Assembly: GCA_007127425.1 (NCBI GenBank)
Contig: SKZJ01000206.1
Location: forward strand, 1-13,710
Direction of reading: 5' to 3'
DNA: 13,710 nt
From: Wenzhouxiangella sp.
Lineage (GTDB): Bacteria; Pseudomonadota; Gammaproteobacteria; Xanthomonadales; Wenzhouxiangellaceae
Part shown: positions 7,452 to 13,710 of the stretch, one piece after another
How positions within the stretch are numbered: the stretch's first letter is position 1
How the letters are laid out: every line of letters begins with the position of its first letter
Program-made: the position numbers and the translations under genes
Notes under the pieces: generated by a model
Database searches by the model: none
What the model saw: the letters and a program-made list of their open reading frames with translations, nothing else
Told to the model about the DNA's origin: nothing

Positions 7452-8996
7452 TCAATCTCCGTTGAGATTCATGAGCAGAGACGGGGCATCATCGTGCGGT
7501 GCTTTCAGGAACAAGCGCGTGGCCGGACCGATCAGGCCGTCGTCCATCAGGCCATGCCGCCGCTGGAATTCGGCCACCCAGCGGCGAAAGTCCTCATCAT
7601 AATGGTCGTCGGTTCCGCCCGCCCACGCCGGCATGTCGACGCCGGCAGCCAGCTCCTTCATCCGAACGACATCGGCACTTCTGTCACCGAGTCTGAGAAT
7701 GCGGCCATCATCGGGCCACACGACATGGAAATCTCCCAACCAGCGGCGGTCGAGATGGCGCAATGGCACGCGGTAGTCCTGGCCCTGGTAGCGCAGCATC
7801 ACGTTGTCACCTTCCATGCCCGCCATCAAGACCCGGGCGCCCACGGGCTGGCTTAGCTCGAGCACCACCGGCAGACCGATGCTGACAATGTAGTTCCAGC
7901 TGCCGCGCAGGTTCAGGCAGGCGATATCGTCCTCGTCGCCACCGGTACAGGAATCGGCGATCTCTGCACGGCCCAGGCCCGGCCAGAGTGCCGCGATCTC
8001 CGACCACGCTGAATCGGAACCCAGTTCGGACAGCATCTGCTGCCAGGCGGCACGGCTGTGGTCCTCGGCCGGTTCACGCTCGTGCAGAATGGCCCATCCA
8101 AGTGCACCGCTGCCGGCCAGTATGACGGCCACGGCCACGGCCGCAACCGCACCTCGCAACCAGCCACCTGAAATCTCCTGTTCCTCGCCGGCGACCTCAC
8201 GGGCAGCGGCTCGAACCAGTCCCGAACGGATTCGATCCACTTCACGGGCGTAGCCGGCCATCAATGCCCGATCGGCGATGATGTTGATCAGCCTTGGCAC
8301 GCCTTCGGATGTTTCGTAGACGGCGCGCAGGCCATCCCCAGTAAACGGGCAGCGCTCTGCACCAGCAATCTGGAGGCGATGGCGAATGTAATGTTCGGTC
8401 TCCTCGCGATTGAGTGGGTCGAGGTGGTAGCGCGCCGTGATGCGTTGCGCCAACTGTCTCAGTTCGGCGCGGGCGAGCAGCTCGCGCAGTTCCGGTTGAC
8501 CGATCAGGATGATCTGCAGCAGCTTGTCGGTCGAGGTCTCGAGATTGGTCAGCAACCGGATCTGCTCCAGCGCATCCCGGTTCATGTTCTGCGCCTCGTC
8601 GATGATCAGCACCACCTTCTCGCCGGCGGCATGCCGCTCGAGCAGGTAACGGTTGAGTCGATCCTGGATTTGCTGCAGGCTGCCGTCGGTGCCTTCGAGG
8701 TCGATCTCCAGTTCCACACAAACAGCCCGGAGCAGCTCAGCCGGACTAAGCATGGGGTTCAAAATCAATGCGATACGGGTGTTTTCTGGAATCTGCTCGA
8801 GCACGACGCGGCACAGGGTGGTCTTGCCGGTGCCGACTTCACCAGTCAACTGCACGAACCCCCCGCTGCCGCCCTGCCCCACGCCGTAGAGCAGGTGAGC
8901 CAGCGCATCGCGATGACGCTGACTCAGATAGACGAAACGCGGATTCGGCGTGATCGAAAACGGGCGTTCGTCGAGATCGAAGTATTTCTCGTACAT
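7452..8996 (-). CDS. gspA: General secretion pathway protein GspA-like AAA ATPase (ExeA-like) with peptidoglycan-binding domain
   Basis: Membrane-bound ATPase of the ExeA/GspA family that works with GspB to remodel or bind peptidoglycan for secretin assembly. The protein has 514 residues. The N-terminus MYEKYFDLDERPFSITPNPR is the family signature. Walker A is GEVGTGKTT (52-60), and Walker B is VVLIIDE (128-134) followed by AQNM. IGQPEL near 165-170 and ITARYHLDPLN near 186-195 complete the AAA core. A single transmembrane helix lies at about 283-304. The periplasmic part has a degenerate C39-like segment (about 350-430: CLNLRGSWN, MLRYQGQDYRVPL, HVVW) and a C-terminal peptidoglycan-binding domain (about 445-500: FQRRHGLMDDGLIGPATRLFL). 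ATG 8996 is preferred over GTG 9038 because homologues start at MYxxxF and an AAGG lies 10 nt upstream. It heads the minus-strand cluster. Confidence 0.93.
   Translation of the reverse strand: MYEKYFDLDERPFSITPNPRFVYLSQRHRDALAHLLYGVGQGGSGGFVQLTGEVGTGKTTLCRVVLEQIPENTRIALILNPMLSPAELLRAVCVELEIDLEGTDGSLQQIQDRLNRYLLERHAAGEKVVLIIDEAQNMNRDALEQIRLLTNLETSTDKLLQIILIGQPELRELLARAELRQLAQRITARYHLDPLNREETEHYIRHRLQIAGAERCPFTGDGLRAVYETSEGVPRLINIIADRALMAGYAREVDRIRSGLVRAAAREVAGEEQEISGGWLRGAVAAVAVAVILAGSGALGWAILHEREPAEDHSRAAWQQMLSELGSDSAWSEIAALWPGLGRAEIADSCTGGDEDDIACLNLRGSWNYIVSIGLPVVLELSQPVGARVLMAGMEGDNVMLRYQGQDYRVPLRHLDRRWLGDFHVVWPDDGRILRLGDRSADVVRMKELAAGVDMPAWAGGTDDHYDEDFRRWVAEFQRRHGLMDDGLIGPATRLFLKAPHDDAPSLLMNLNGD
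7457..7460 (-). promoter_or_regulatory. Ribosome binding site of gspB (supports TTG start)
   Basis: GGAG on the minus strand, 8 nt before the TTG at 7448 and lying inside the last codons of gspA. Together with the conserved MSFILDAL start it supports TTG initiation and translational linkage of the two genes. Confidence 0.6.
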
Positions 8997-9054
8997 GGTC
9001 AGCGCGCCTTCAGGTTCGGCGCCCGCTGTTGTCTCCACGAGGACATTGGGATAT

Positions 9055-9075
9055 TCAAAATTTGAGTGGCACTCA
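9055..9075. promoter_or_regulatory. Two overlapping inverted repeats in the putA-gspA gap (possible operator)
   Basis: TCAAA-A-TTTGA (9055-9065) overlaps TGAGTG-G-CACTCA (9063-9075) in the 115-nt gap between the putA stop and the gspA start. Both have perfect arms (5 and 6 bp) and 1-nt centres. They lie 59-79 nt upstream of the gspA ATG, in the only AT-rich part of the gap. A regulator-binding site near the gspA promoter is possible; I could not assign clear -35/-10 boxes. As RNA, such short loops would not fold, so a DNA site is more plausible than a terminator. Confidence 0.35.
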
Positions 9076-9111
9076 CCGTTTTCGTTGACCCTCTCGGCTA
9101 TTCACCTGATT

Positions 9112-12100
9112 TCAGTCTGACAATGCCAGCAATGAGGCATTCCCCCCCACTGCCGCAGTGTTTACGGTCAACGTGCGCTCGGTACAAAAACGCAGTATGT
9201 AGTGTGGACCGCCGGCCTTGGGACCGGTTCCCGACAACCCTTCGCCGCCGAAGGGCTGCACGCCGACCACAGCACCGGTCATGTTGCGATTGACGTAGCT
9301 GTTGCCGACCCGCAGGCGATGGGCGATGTACTGCTGGGCCCGGTCGATACGGCTGTGCACGCCGGCGGTCAATCCGTAGCCGGTGCCGTTGATCTGATCG
9401 ATCAGGCGGTCCAGGTCGCGCGACCGGTAGCGAACGACGTGTAGCACGGGACCGAACACCTCGCCCTCGAGCTGATCGATATTCTCGATCTCGTAGGCGC
9501 AGGGCGCAAACCAGTGACCCTCCGGCAGACCTTCGGGCAAGGGCGCGCGCGCAATCAGCTTCGCTTCCCGATCCATGCGCTCGGCGTGGCTTTGCAGCAT
9601 GTCGAGCTGGCCCTGGTCGATGACCGGGCCGACATCCGTATCCAGCAGGCCGGGATCACCGACTCGCACCTGTTGCATGGCGCCGGCCAGCATTCGAATG
9701 ACATGATCGGCCACGTCGGACTGGACACAGAGAATGCGTAGTGCCGAACAACGCTGGCCGGCGCTGTGAAAGGCCGACTGGATGACGTCATCGACCACCT
9801 GCTCGGGCAGCGCGGAGGAATCGACGATCATGGCGTTCTGACCACCGGTTTCGGCGATCAGGGTGGCCAGCGAGCCGGTCCGCTCGGCCAGCGTCCGGTT
9901 GATGATGTGGGCTGTTTCGGTGGAGCCGGTAAAGGCGACACCGGCGATGCGCTGGTCTTTCGTCAACGCCGCGCCGAGGCGTCCGTCGCCGGGCAGGCAT
10001 TGCAGCACGTCTTTCGGAACACCGGCCTCATGCATCAGTTCCACCGCCCGCGCGGCAACGATGGGCGTCTGCTCGGCCGGTTTGGCAATGACCGCATTGC
10101 CGGCAACCAGCGCCGCGCTCACCTGCCCGGTAAAGATGGCCAGCGGGAAGTTCCACGGGCTGATGCAGACAAATACGCCGCGACCGTGCAACCTGAGCTC
10201 GTTGTGCTCTCCGGTCGGCCCCGGCATGACCATCGGTTCGGCCATGTGCGTTCGCGCCTGCAGGGCGTAGTAACGCAGGAAATCGACGGCCTCACGTACT
10301 TCGGCAATGCCGTCGTGGAGGGTCTTGCCCCCCTCACGCGCACAAATCGCCATCAGTTCCGAACAATGTTCCTCGTAAAGATCGGCGACCCGGTCGAGGA
10401 TGTCGGCCCGATGGTCCGCGCCCTGCCGGTCCCAGGCGTCCTGCGCCGCCATAGCGGTGTCGACGGCCTTGCCGGCGTGAGCCGGATCGGTCCAGGCGAC
10501 CTGCCCGATCAGACGCCGCCGGTCGGCGGGTGAATGCGCATCCCGGGCCTGGCCGTCACCCGGCACGTTCTCGCCCAGTGGCCGGGCCTGCCATTCTCCG
10601 GAATCGGCCGCTTCCATTTCTTCCTTGAGCAGGTTGAGAACGCTTTCCTGCGGGAAATTCAGACCCCGGCTGTTGCGACGACCGCTGCCGTAGATATCGG
10701 CCGGCAGAGGAATCTTCTGGTGCGGGATGGTCTCCAGCGACTCGACTTCGGCGATGGGATCGTCGACCACCTCTTCGGGCGGGAGCTTTTCATCGACGAT
10801 GCGGTTGACGAAGGACGTATTGGCGCCGTTTTCCAGCAGGCGCCGAACCAGGTACGGCAGCAGGTCCTTGTGATTGCCCACCGGCGCATAGACCCGGCAC
10901 TGGCCGTTGAATGCGTCGTTGTCGAATACTTCCTCGTAAAGCTGCTGACCCATGCCATGGAGCCGCTGATATTCGTACTCGCGATTGTCGCCGGCCAACT
11001 CGGCGATCACCGAGATGGTATGGGCGTTGTGGGTGGCGAACTGGGGATAGAACTCACCCTTAAGATTCAACAACTTGCCCGCACAGGCGATGTAGGACAG
11101 ATCGGTGTTGATCTTGCGGGTGAACACCGGGTAGCCGTCCAGGCCCTCGACCTGGGCAAACTTGATTTCGGTGTCCCAGTAAGCGCCCTTGACCAAGCGA
11201 ATGGGAATTCGGTGACCGCTGTCGCGTGCCTTTTCGGCCAGCCAGTCGATCACTGCCCAGGCACGCTTCTGATACGCCTGCAGGGCCAGTCCAAAGCCGT
11301 CCCAGCCTTTCAACTCGGGCGACTTGAGCACTTCGGCAAAAATATCCAGCGAGATGGCCAGGCGATCGGCCTCCTCGGCATCCACGGTCAGCGCAATATT
11401 GTGTTCGCGCGCCAGGCAGGCCAGGTCACGCAGCACCGGTACCAGCTCTTCCATCAGCCGGTCGTGCTTGGTGAACTCGTAGCGCGGGTGCAGCGCCGAA
11501 AGCTTGACCGAAATCGACGGTGCCGAAAAAATGTTGTCGTCGCTGGTCGAACGCCCGATGGTTTCGATGGCCTCGTGATACGACTTGCGATAGCGCTCGG
11601 CATCCTCGGCGGTCATCGCCGCCTCGCCGAGCATGTCGAAGGAGTAGCGGAAACGGCGGTTTTCCTTCTTGTGCGAGCGCTCGATGGCCTTGCCGATCGT
11701 GCGGCCCATCACATACTGGTGTCCCATGATGCGCATGGCCTGGCGGATGGCCAGGCGCACCACCGGCTCGCCGGACTTGTTGGCGATCTTTGCCAGGGTC
11801 GAGCCCAGGTCACGGCGGGCCGAGTCGCTGACGCTGACCATCTTGCCGGTCAACATCAGGCCCCAGGTGCCGGCATTGACAAACACCGAACTGCTCTTGC
11901 CCAGGTGCGACTCCCAGTCGGCATCGGAGAGCTTGTCGGAGATCAGCTGCTCGGCCGTATCGTTGTCGGGAATGCGCAGCAAGGCCTCGGCCAGGCACAT
12001 CAGCGTCACACCCTCTTCCGATGACAGGTCATACTCGCGCATGAACGCTTCCATGACACCGGCATCGCGGCTGCGCTCGCGCACCCGGCGCACCAGGTCC

Positions 12101-12270
12101 AGCGCGCGTTCGCGAACGACTTCGCTCCGAGACCGGTCGAGTTTGACCTGGTCGAGGAGAGAACGCACGTGCTCGGTCTCGTCGACCAGCCATGCGTCGT
12201 CCATCGCCTGGCGCAGCGCCTGGGCTTCCAGCGATTGCGGAATGACGAATTTCGGGGCGATTTCACTCAT
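9112..12270 (-). CDS. putA: Bifunctional proline dehydrogenase / L-glutamate gamma-semialdehyde dehydrogenase PutA (no DNA-binding domain)
   Basis: Fused enzyme oxidising proline to glutamate in two steps: an FAD-linked proline dehydrogenase passes electrons to the membrane quinone pool, then an NAD-dependent dehydrogenase oxidises the semialdehyde. The protein has 1052 residues. After an alpha-helical N-terminal region (about 1-200), the PRODH barrel shows SVKLSALHPRYEF, TVDAEEADRL, RLVKGAYWD, FATHNAHT, and APVGNHKDLLPYLVRRLLENGANTSF (residues about 462-487). The dehydrogenase half (about 570-1045) has PWNFP (Asn707), GSTETA, AETGG (Glu807) and the nucleophile in GQRCSALR (Cys841). ATG 12270 was chosen: MSEIAPKFV matches the usual short start, while the in-frame extension to 12423 looks non-homologous. 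The ribbon-helix-helix repressor domain of E. coli-type PutA is absent, so PutA should not regulate itself here. It also lacks the extra C-terminal domain of longer PutAs. Confidence 0.97.
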   Translation of the reverse strand: MSEIAPKFVIPQSLEAQALRQAMDDAWLVDETEHVRSLLDQVKLDRSRSEVVRERALDLVRRVRERSRDAGVMEAFMREYDLSSEEGVTLMCLAEALLRIPDNDTAEQLISDKLSDADWESHLGKSSSVFVNAGTWGLMLTGKMVSVSDSARRDLGSTLAKIANKSGEPVVRLAIRQAMRIMGHQYVMGRTIGKAIERSHKKENRRFRYSFDMLGEAAMTAEDAERYRKSYHEAIETIGRSTSDDNIFSAPSISVKLSALHPRYEFTKHDRLMEELVPVLRDLACLAREHNIALTVDAEEADRLAISLDIFAEVLKSPELKGWDGFGLALQAYQKRAWAVIDWLAEKARDSGHRIPIRLVKGAYWDTEIKFAQVEGLDGYPVFTRKINTDLSYIACAGKLLNLKGEFYPQFATHNAHTISVIAELAGDNREYEYQRLHGMGQQLYEEVFDNDAFNGQCRVYAPVGNHKDLLPYLVRRLLENGANTSFVNRIVDEKLPPEEVVDDPIAEVESLETIPHQKIPLPADIYGSGRRNSRGLNFPQESVLNLLKEEMEAADSGEWQARPLGENVPGDGQARDAHSPADRRRLIGQVAWTDPAHAGKAVDTAMAAQDAWDRQGADHRADILDRVADLYEEHCSELMAICAREGGKTLHDGIAEVREAVDFLRYYALQARTHMAEPMVMPGPTGEHNELRLHGRGVFVCISPWNFPLAIFTGQVSAALVAGNAVIAKPAEQTPIVAARAVELMHEAGVPKDVLQCLPGDGRLGAALTKDQRIAGVAFTGSTETAHIINRTLAERTGSLATLIAETGGQNAMIVDSSALPEQVVDDVIQSAFHSAGQRCSALRILCVQSDVADHVIRMLAGAMQQVRVGDPGLLDTDVGPVIDQGQLDMLQSHAERMDREAKLIARAPLPEGLPEGHWFAPCAYEIENIDQLEGEVFGPVLHVVRYRSRDLDRLIDQINGTGYGLTAGVHSRIDRAQQYIAHRLRVGNSYVNRNMTGAVVGVQPFGGEGLSGTGPKAGGPHYILRFCTERTLTVNTAAVGGNASLLALSD

Positions 12271-12311
12271 TGGTAATGACTCGGCTGAATGTGCTGGAAT
12301 ATGACCGCACA

Positions 12312-12342
12312 AGTGTAACCGAAGCGGCTCATGGGCTGTCAT
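12312..12342 (-). promoter_or_regulatory. Candidate putA promoter
   Basis: On the minus strand ATGACA (12337-12342; 5 of 6 to TTGACA) is followed after 19 nt by TACACT (12312-12317; 4 of 6 to TATAAT), about 41 nt upstream of the putA ATG. Spacing is slightly long and the boxes are imperfect, so this is tentative. The -35 box sits inside the inverted repeat at 12327-12346. Confidence 0.3.
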
Positions 12343-12346
12343 GAGC
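12327..12346. promoter_or_regulatory. Inverted repeat GCTCATG-N6-CATGAGC upstream of putA (candidate operator)
   Basis: Perfect 7-bp arms separated by 6 nt, centred about 66 nt upstream of the putA start and overlapping the candidate -35 box. The size and symmetry suit a dimeric regulator. Since this PutA has no DNA-binding domain, a separate regulator is expected. Which regulator is unknown. Confidence 0.45.
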
Positions 12347-12433
12347 TGATGTGCGCGAGATAACACTCCGACCGTCCATCCGGTAGTCCCCGCAAACTGC
12401 AAATTGGGCTTACCCGGCGACAAGCGCTTGCGC

Positions 12434-12439
12434 TAGAAT
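12434..12439 (+). promoter_or_regulatory. Candidate -10 box for the DUF2244-coxB transcript
   Basis: TAGAAT (5 of 6 to TATAAT) lies 35 nt before the GTG start of the DUF2244 gene. The best -35 partner is a poor TTACCC at 12410-12415 with 18-nt spacing. Tentative. Confidence 0.3.
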
Positions 12440-12474
12440 ATTGTCCAAAATCAAATCGGGCCCGTCCCGCCATC

Positions 12475-12969
12475 GTGATCGAGGTGCACCACAGCCAGGC
12501 CGATGATGACCTGACCGTCATCGAAGTCCGCTCGAACCTCTCGATCACGCTGGATCGATTGGCCGCGGTTTTCCTGGGCATCAGCGCAGTCGTTCTGACG
12601 CTGGCCCTGGCGATCACGATCATGGGCATGTGGCCCATCATGCTGGCGGCGATCATTCACCTTCTATTGGTAGGCTGGTGTTTGCGCCTGGCCTGGCGCG
12701 GCAACTGGGTTCGGGAACGAATTCTGATTGGCCGCCGGGACGTGGTCATCGAACATTACGATGCTCGCCGACATCATCGGAGCACATGGCCCGCCGCCTG
12801 GTTACGGGTGAAGGTCGAGGAGCAGCCGATGGGCGAGCGACAGGTCGTGCTGACCTGTCAGGGTCGCCGCCAGGACATCGGCACCTTCCTGCCTGTGCAG
12901 GAACGCCTTGACCTGGCCGAAAAGCTCAAGAGACATCTCCGGCCGCGTTCGGCATGGAGCGGTGAATGA
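12475..12969 (+). CDS. DUF2244 domain-containing membrane protein
   Basis: Small integral membrane protein of the DUF2244 family, often found beside cytochrome c oxidase genes in proteobacteria; its biochemical role is not known. It has 164 residues. Two hydrophobic helices lie at about 29-51 and 53-73, followed by a basic soluble domain with WRGNWVRERILIG, WPAAWLRVKVEE and RRQDIGTFLPVQERLDLAEKL, the last being typical of the family's end. Translation begins at GTG 12475; no in-frame ATG lies just upstream, and the ribosome binding site is weak. coxB starts 22 nt after its stop, so the two are probably co-transcribed. That context suggests a part in oxidase assembly or cofactor insertion, which is inference. 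Confidence 0.87.
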   Translation: MIEVHHSQADDDLTVIEVRSNLSITLDRLAAVFLGISAVVLTLALAITIMGMWPIMLAAIIHLLLVGWCLRLAWRGNWVRERILIGRRDVVIEHYDARRHHRSTWPAAWLRVKVEEQPMGERQVVLTCQGRRQDIGTFLPVQERLDLAEKLKRHLRPRSAWSGE

Positions 12970-12991
12970 ACATTGACATGGTGAATCGAGG

Positions 12992-13710
12992 ATGAAAAGA
13001 ACCAACGAACTGATAGTGGGGCTGGCGGTGCTTGCGGTAGTTACCGTGGTCACCTGGGGCCTGCTTGCGGTGGGCGACAACATGCCGCGGGGCGTGACGC
13101 CTTTCAGCCAGGACGTCTACCAGCTCCACAACATCGTACTCGGCATCGTGACGGTCATCGGCGTCCTGGTATTCACTGCCATGTTCACCTCCGTCGTCGT
13201 GCACCGCAAGTCGAAGGGCTACGAACCGGCAAGATTCACCCATTCGACCAAGGCCGAGATCGCCTGGACGACGATACCGATCCTCATTCTCATCGTCATT
13301 GCCATTCCGGCCACTTCGGTCCTGATCGACATGGAAGATACCGGCGGCGCCGAAATGAATGTCAAGATTACCGGCTACCAGTGGCTGTGGAGGTACGACT
13401 ACATCGAAGATGGCGTCAGCTTCTACTCGGCCATGGACCGCGAGAGCAACCGCGCCCGACAGATCGGCTCCGGCATCAATCCGCGAGATGTCGACAACTA
13501 CCTGCTCGAGGTCGACAACCGCCTGGTACTGCCGACCAACACGCGCATCCGCTTCCTGCTGACCGCCGACGACGTCATCCACTCCTGGTGGGTGCCGGAC
13601 CTGGGCTGGAAGCGCGACGCCATTCCCGGGATGATCAACGAAGCCTGGACCTATATCGAGGAAGAAGGCATCTACCGGGGCCAGTGTGCCGAGCTGTGCG
13701 GCAAGGATCA
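12992..13710 (+). CDS. coxB: Cytochrome c oxidase subunit II, 5' part (3' end outside window)
   Basis: Subunit II of an aa3-type haem-copper oxidase, which takes electrons from cytochrome c through its CuA centre. The frame is open to the window end, giving 239 visible residues. A short hydrophobic segment (8-27) is a signal or anchor, followed by transmembrane helices at about 47-70 and 91-111. Then comes the periplasmic cupredoxin domain with the electron-entry aromatic stretch YQWLWRYDY (129-137). CuA ligands seen are His197 in DDVIHSWW and the CxxxC pair in CAELCGKD (Cys232, Glu234, Cys236); the final His begins at the last two bases. An in-frame stop at 12974 rules out earlier starts. 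The GAGG just before the ATG has no spacer, which is unusual. The oxidase subunits normally following it (ctaD, ctaG, coxC) would lie beyond the edge. Confidence 0.96.
   Translation, partial: MKRTNELIVGLAVLAVVTVVTWGLLAVGDNMPRGVTPFSQDVYQLHNIVLGIVTVIGVLVFTAMFTSVVVHRKSKGYEPARFTHSTKAEIAWTTIPILILIVIAIPATSVLIDMEDTGGAEMNVKITGYQWLWRYDYIEDGVSFYSAMDRESNRARQIGSGINPRDVDNYLLEVDNRLVLPTNTRIRFLLTADDVIHSWWVPDLGWKRDAIPGMINEAWTYIEEEGIYRGQCAELCGKD

Noticed and set aside
8997..9038. 14-codon extension of gspA from a GTG
   Set aside because: Family members begin at the MYxxxF motif, and a ribosome binding site precedes the ATG at 8996.
10534..12024. 496-codon open frame on the plus strand opposite putA
   Set aside because: It lies wholly antisense to the clearly conserved putA; its translation has no recognisable domain and is a high-GC shadow of putA codon bias. 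The same holds for the frame at 9766-10533.
12271..12423. 51-codon N-terminal extension of putA
   Set aside because: The extension looks like translated non-coding DNA, covers the likely promoter and inverted repeat, and is not expected in PutA proteins; MSEIAPKF is a typical start.
12926..13582. 218-codon minus-strand frame opposite coxB
   Set aside because: coxB reads through with CuA ligands in the plus frame, and the antisense product resembles no family.
1..13710. Mobile element, CRISPR array, phage or RNA gene
   Set aside because: No transposase, integrase, spaced direct repeats, tRNA cloverleaf or rRNA sequence was seen, and the gene content is core-like throughout.

Overview
This window looks like chromosomal DNA from an aerobic, high-GC gammaproteobacterium. 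The genes present are an EnvC-type activator, a YibQ-type deacetylase-like protein, DUF1820, a GspA/GspB pair, a fused PutA and an aa3-type oxidase subunit II. That set fits Chromatiales/Xanthomonadales relatives such as the Wenzhouxiangella group, but the lineage is a guess from gene content alone. It is dense, ordinary core-genome DNA. I see no tRNA, rRNA, CRISPR array, insertion sequence, prophage gene or clear rho-independent terminator.

Layout. (1) Positions 1-3076, plus strand: a cell-envelope operon with the 3' part of envC (amidase activator with a degenerate LytM domain), a periplasmic S41 carboxy-terminal processing protease, and a divergent polysaccharide deacetylase (YibQ family). 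(2) Positions 3163-8996, minus strand, a run of six genes read right to left: gspA, gspB, a rhomboid protease, a DUF1820 protein, a secreted protein of unknown function, and an AbgT-family transporter. The first four are tightly packed: a 3-nt gap, a 4-nt overlap, then a 15-nt gap. The last two follow after gaps of 59 and 52 nt. (3) Positions 9112-12270, minus strand: a large fused proline dehydrogenase / glutamate-semialdehyde dehydrogenase (putA) without the N-terminal DNA-binding domain. (4) Positions 12475 to the window end, plus strand: a DUF2244 membrane protein followed by coxB, the start of a cytochrome c oxidase locus cut by the window edge.

How the parts fit. Block 1 serves septal peptidoglycan splitting and periplasmic proteolysis. 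In block 2, GspA (ATPase with a peptidoglycan-binding tail) and GspB are known to help insert the type II secretion secretin through the cell wall. The rhomboid gene is translationally coupled to gspB, the most suggestive association here. PutA feeds electrons from proline to the quinone pool, and the neighbouring oxidase is a terminal acceptor. That pairing is probably chance adjacency at a divergent intergenic region.

I did not find a convincing undescribed system. The items most worth a second look are the gspAB-rhomboid coupling, the uncharacterised secreted protein at 4829-5428, and the inverted repeats upstream of putA and gspA.
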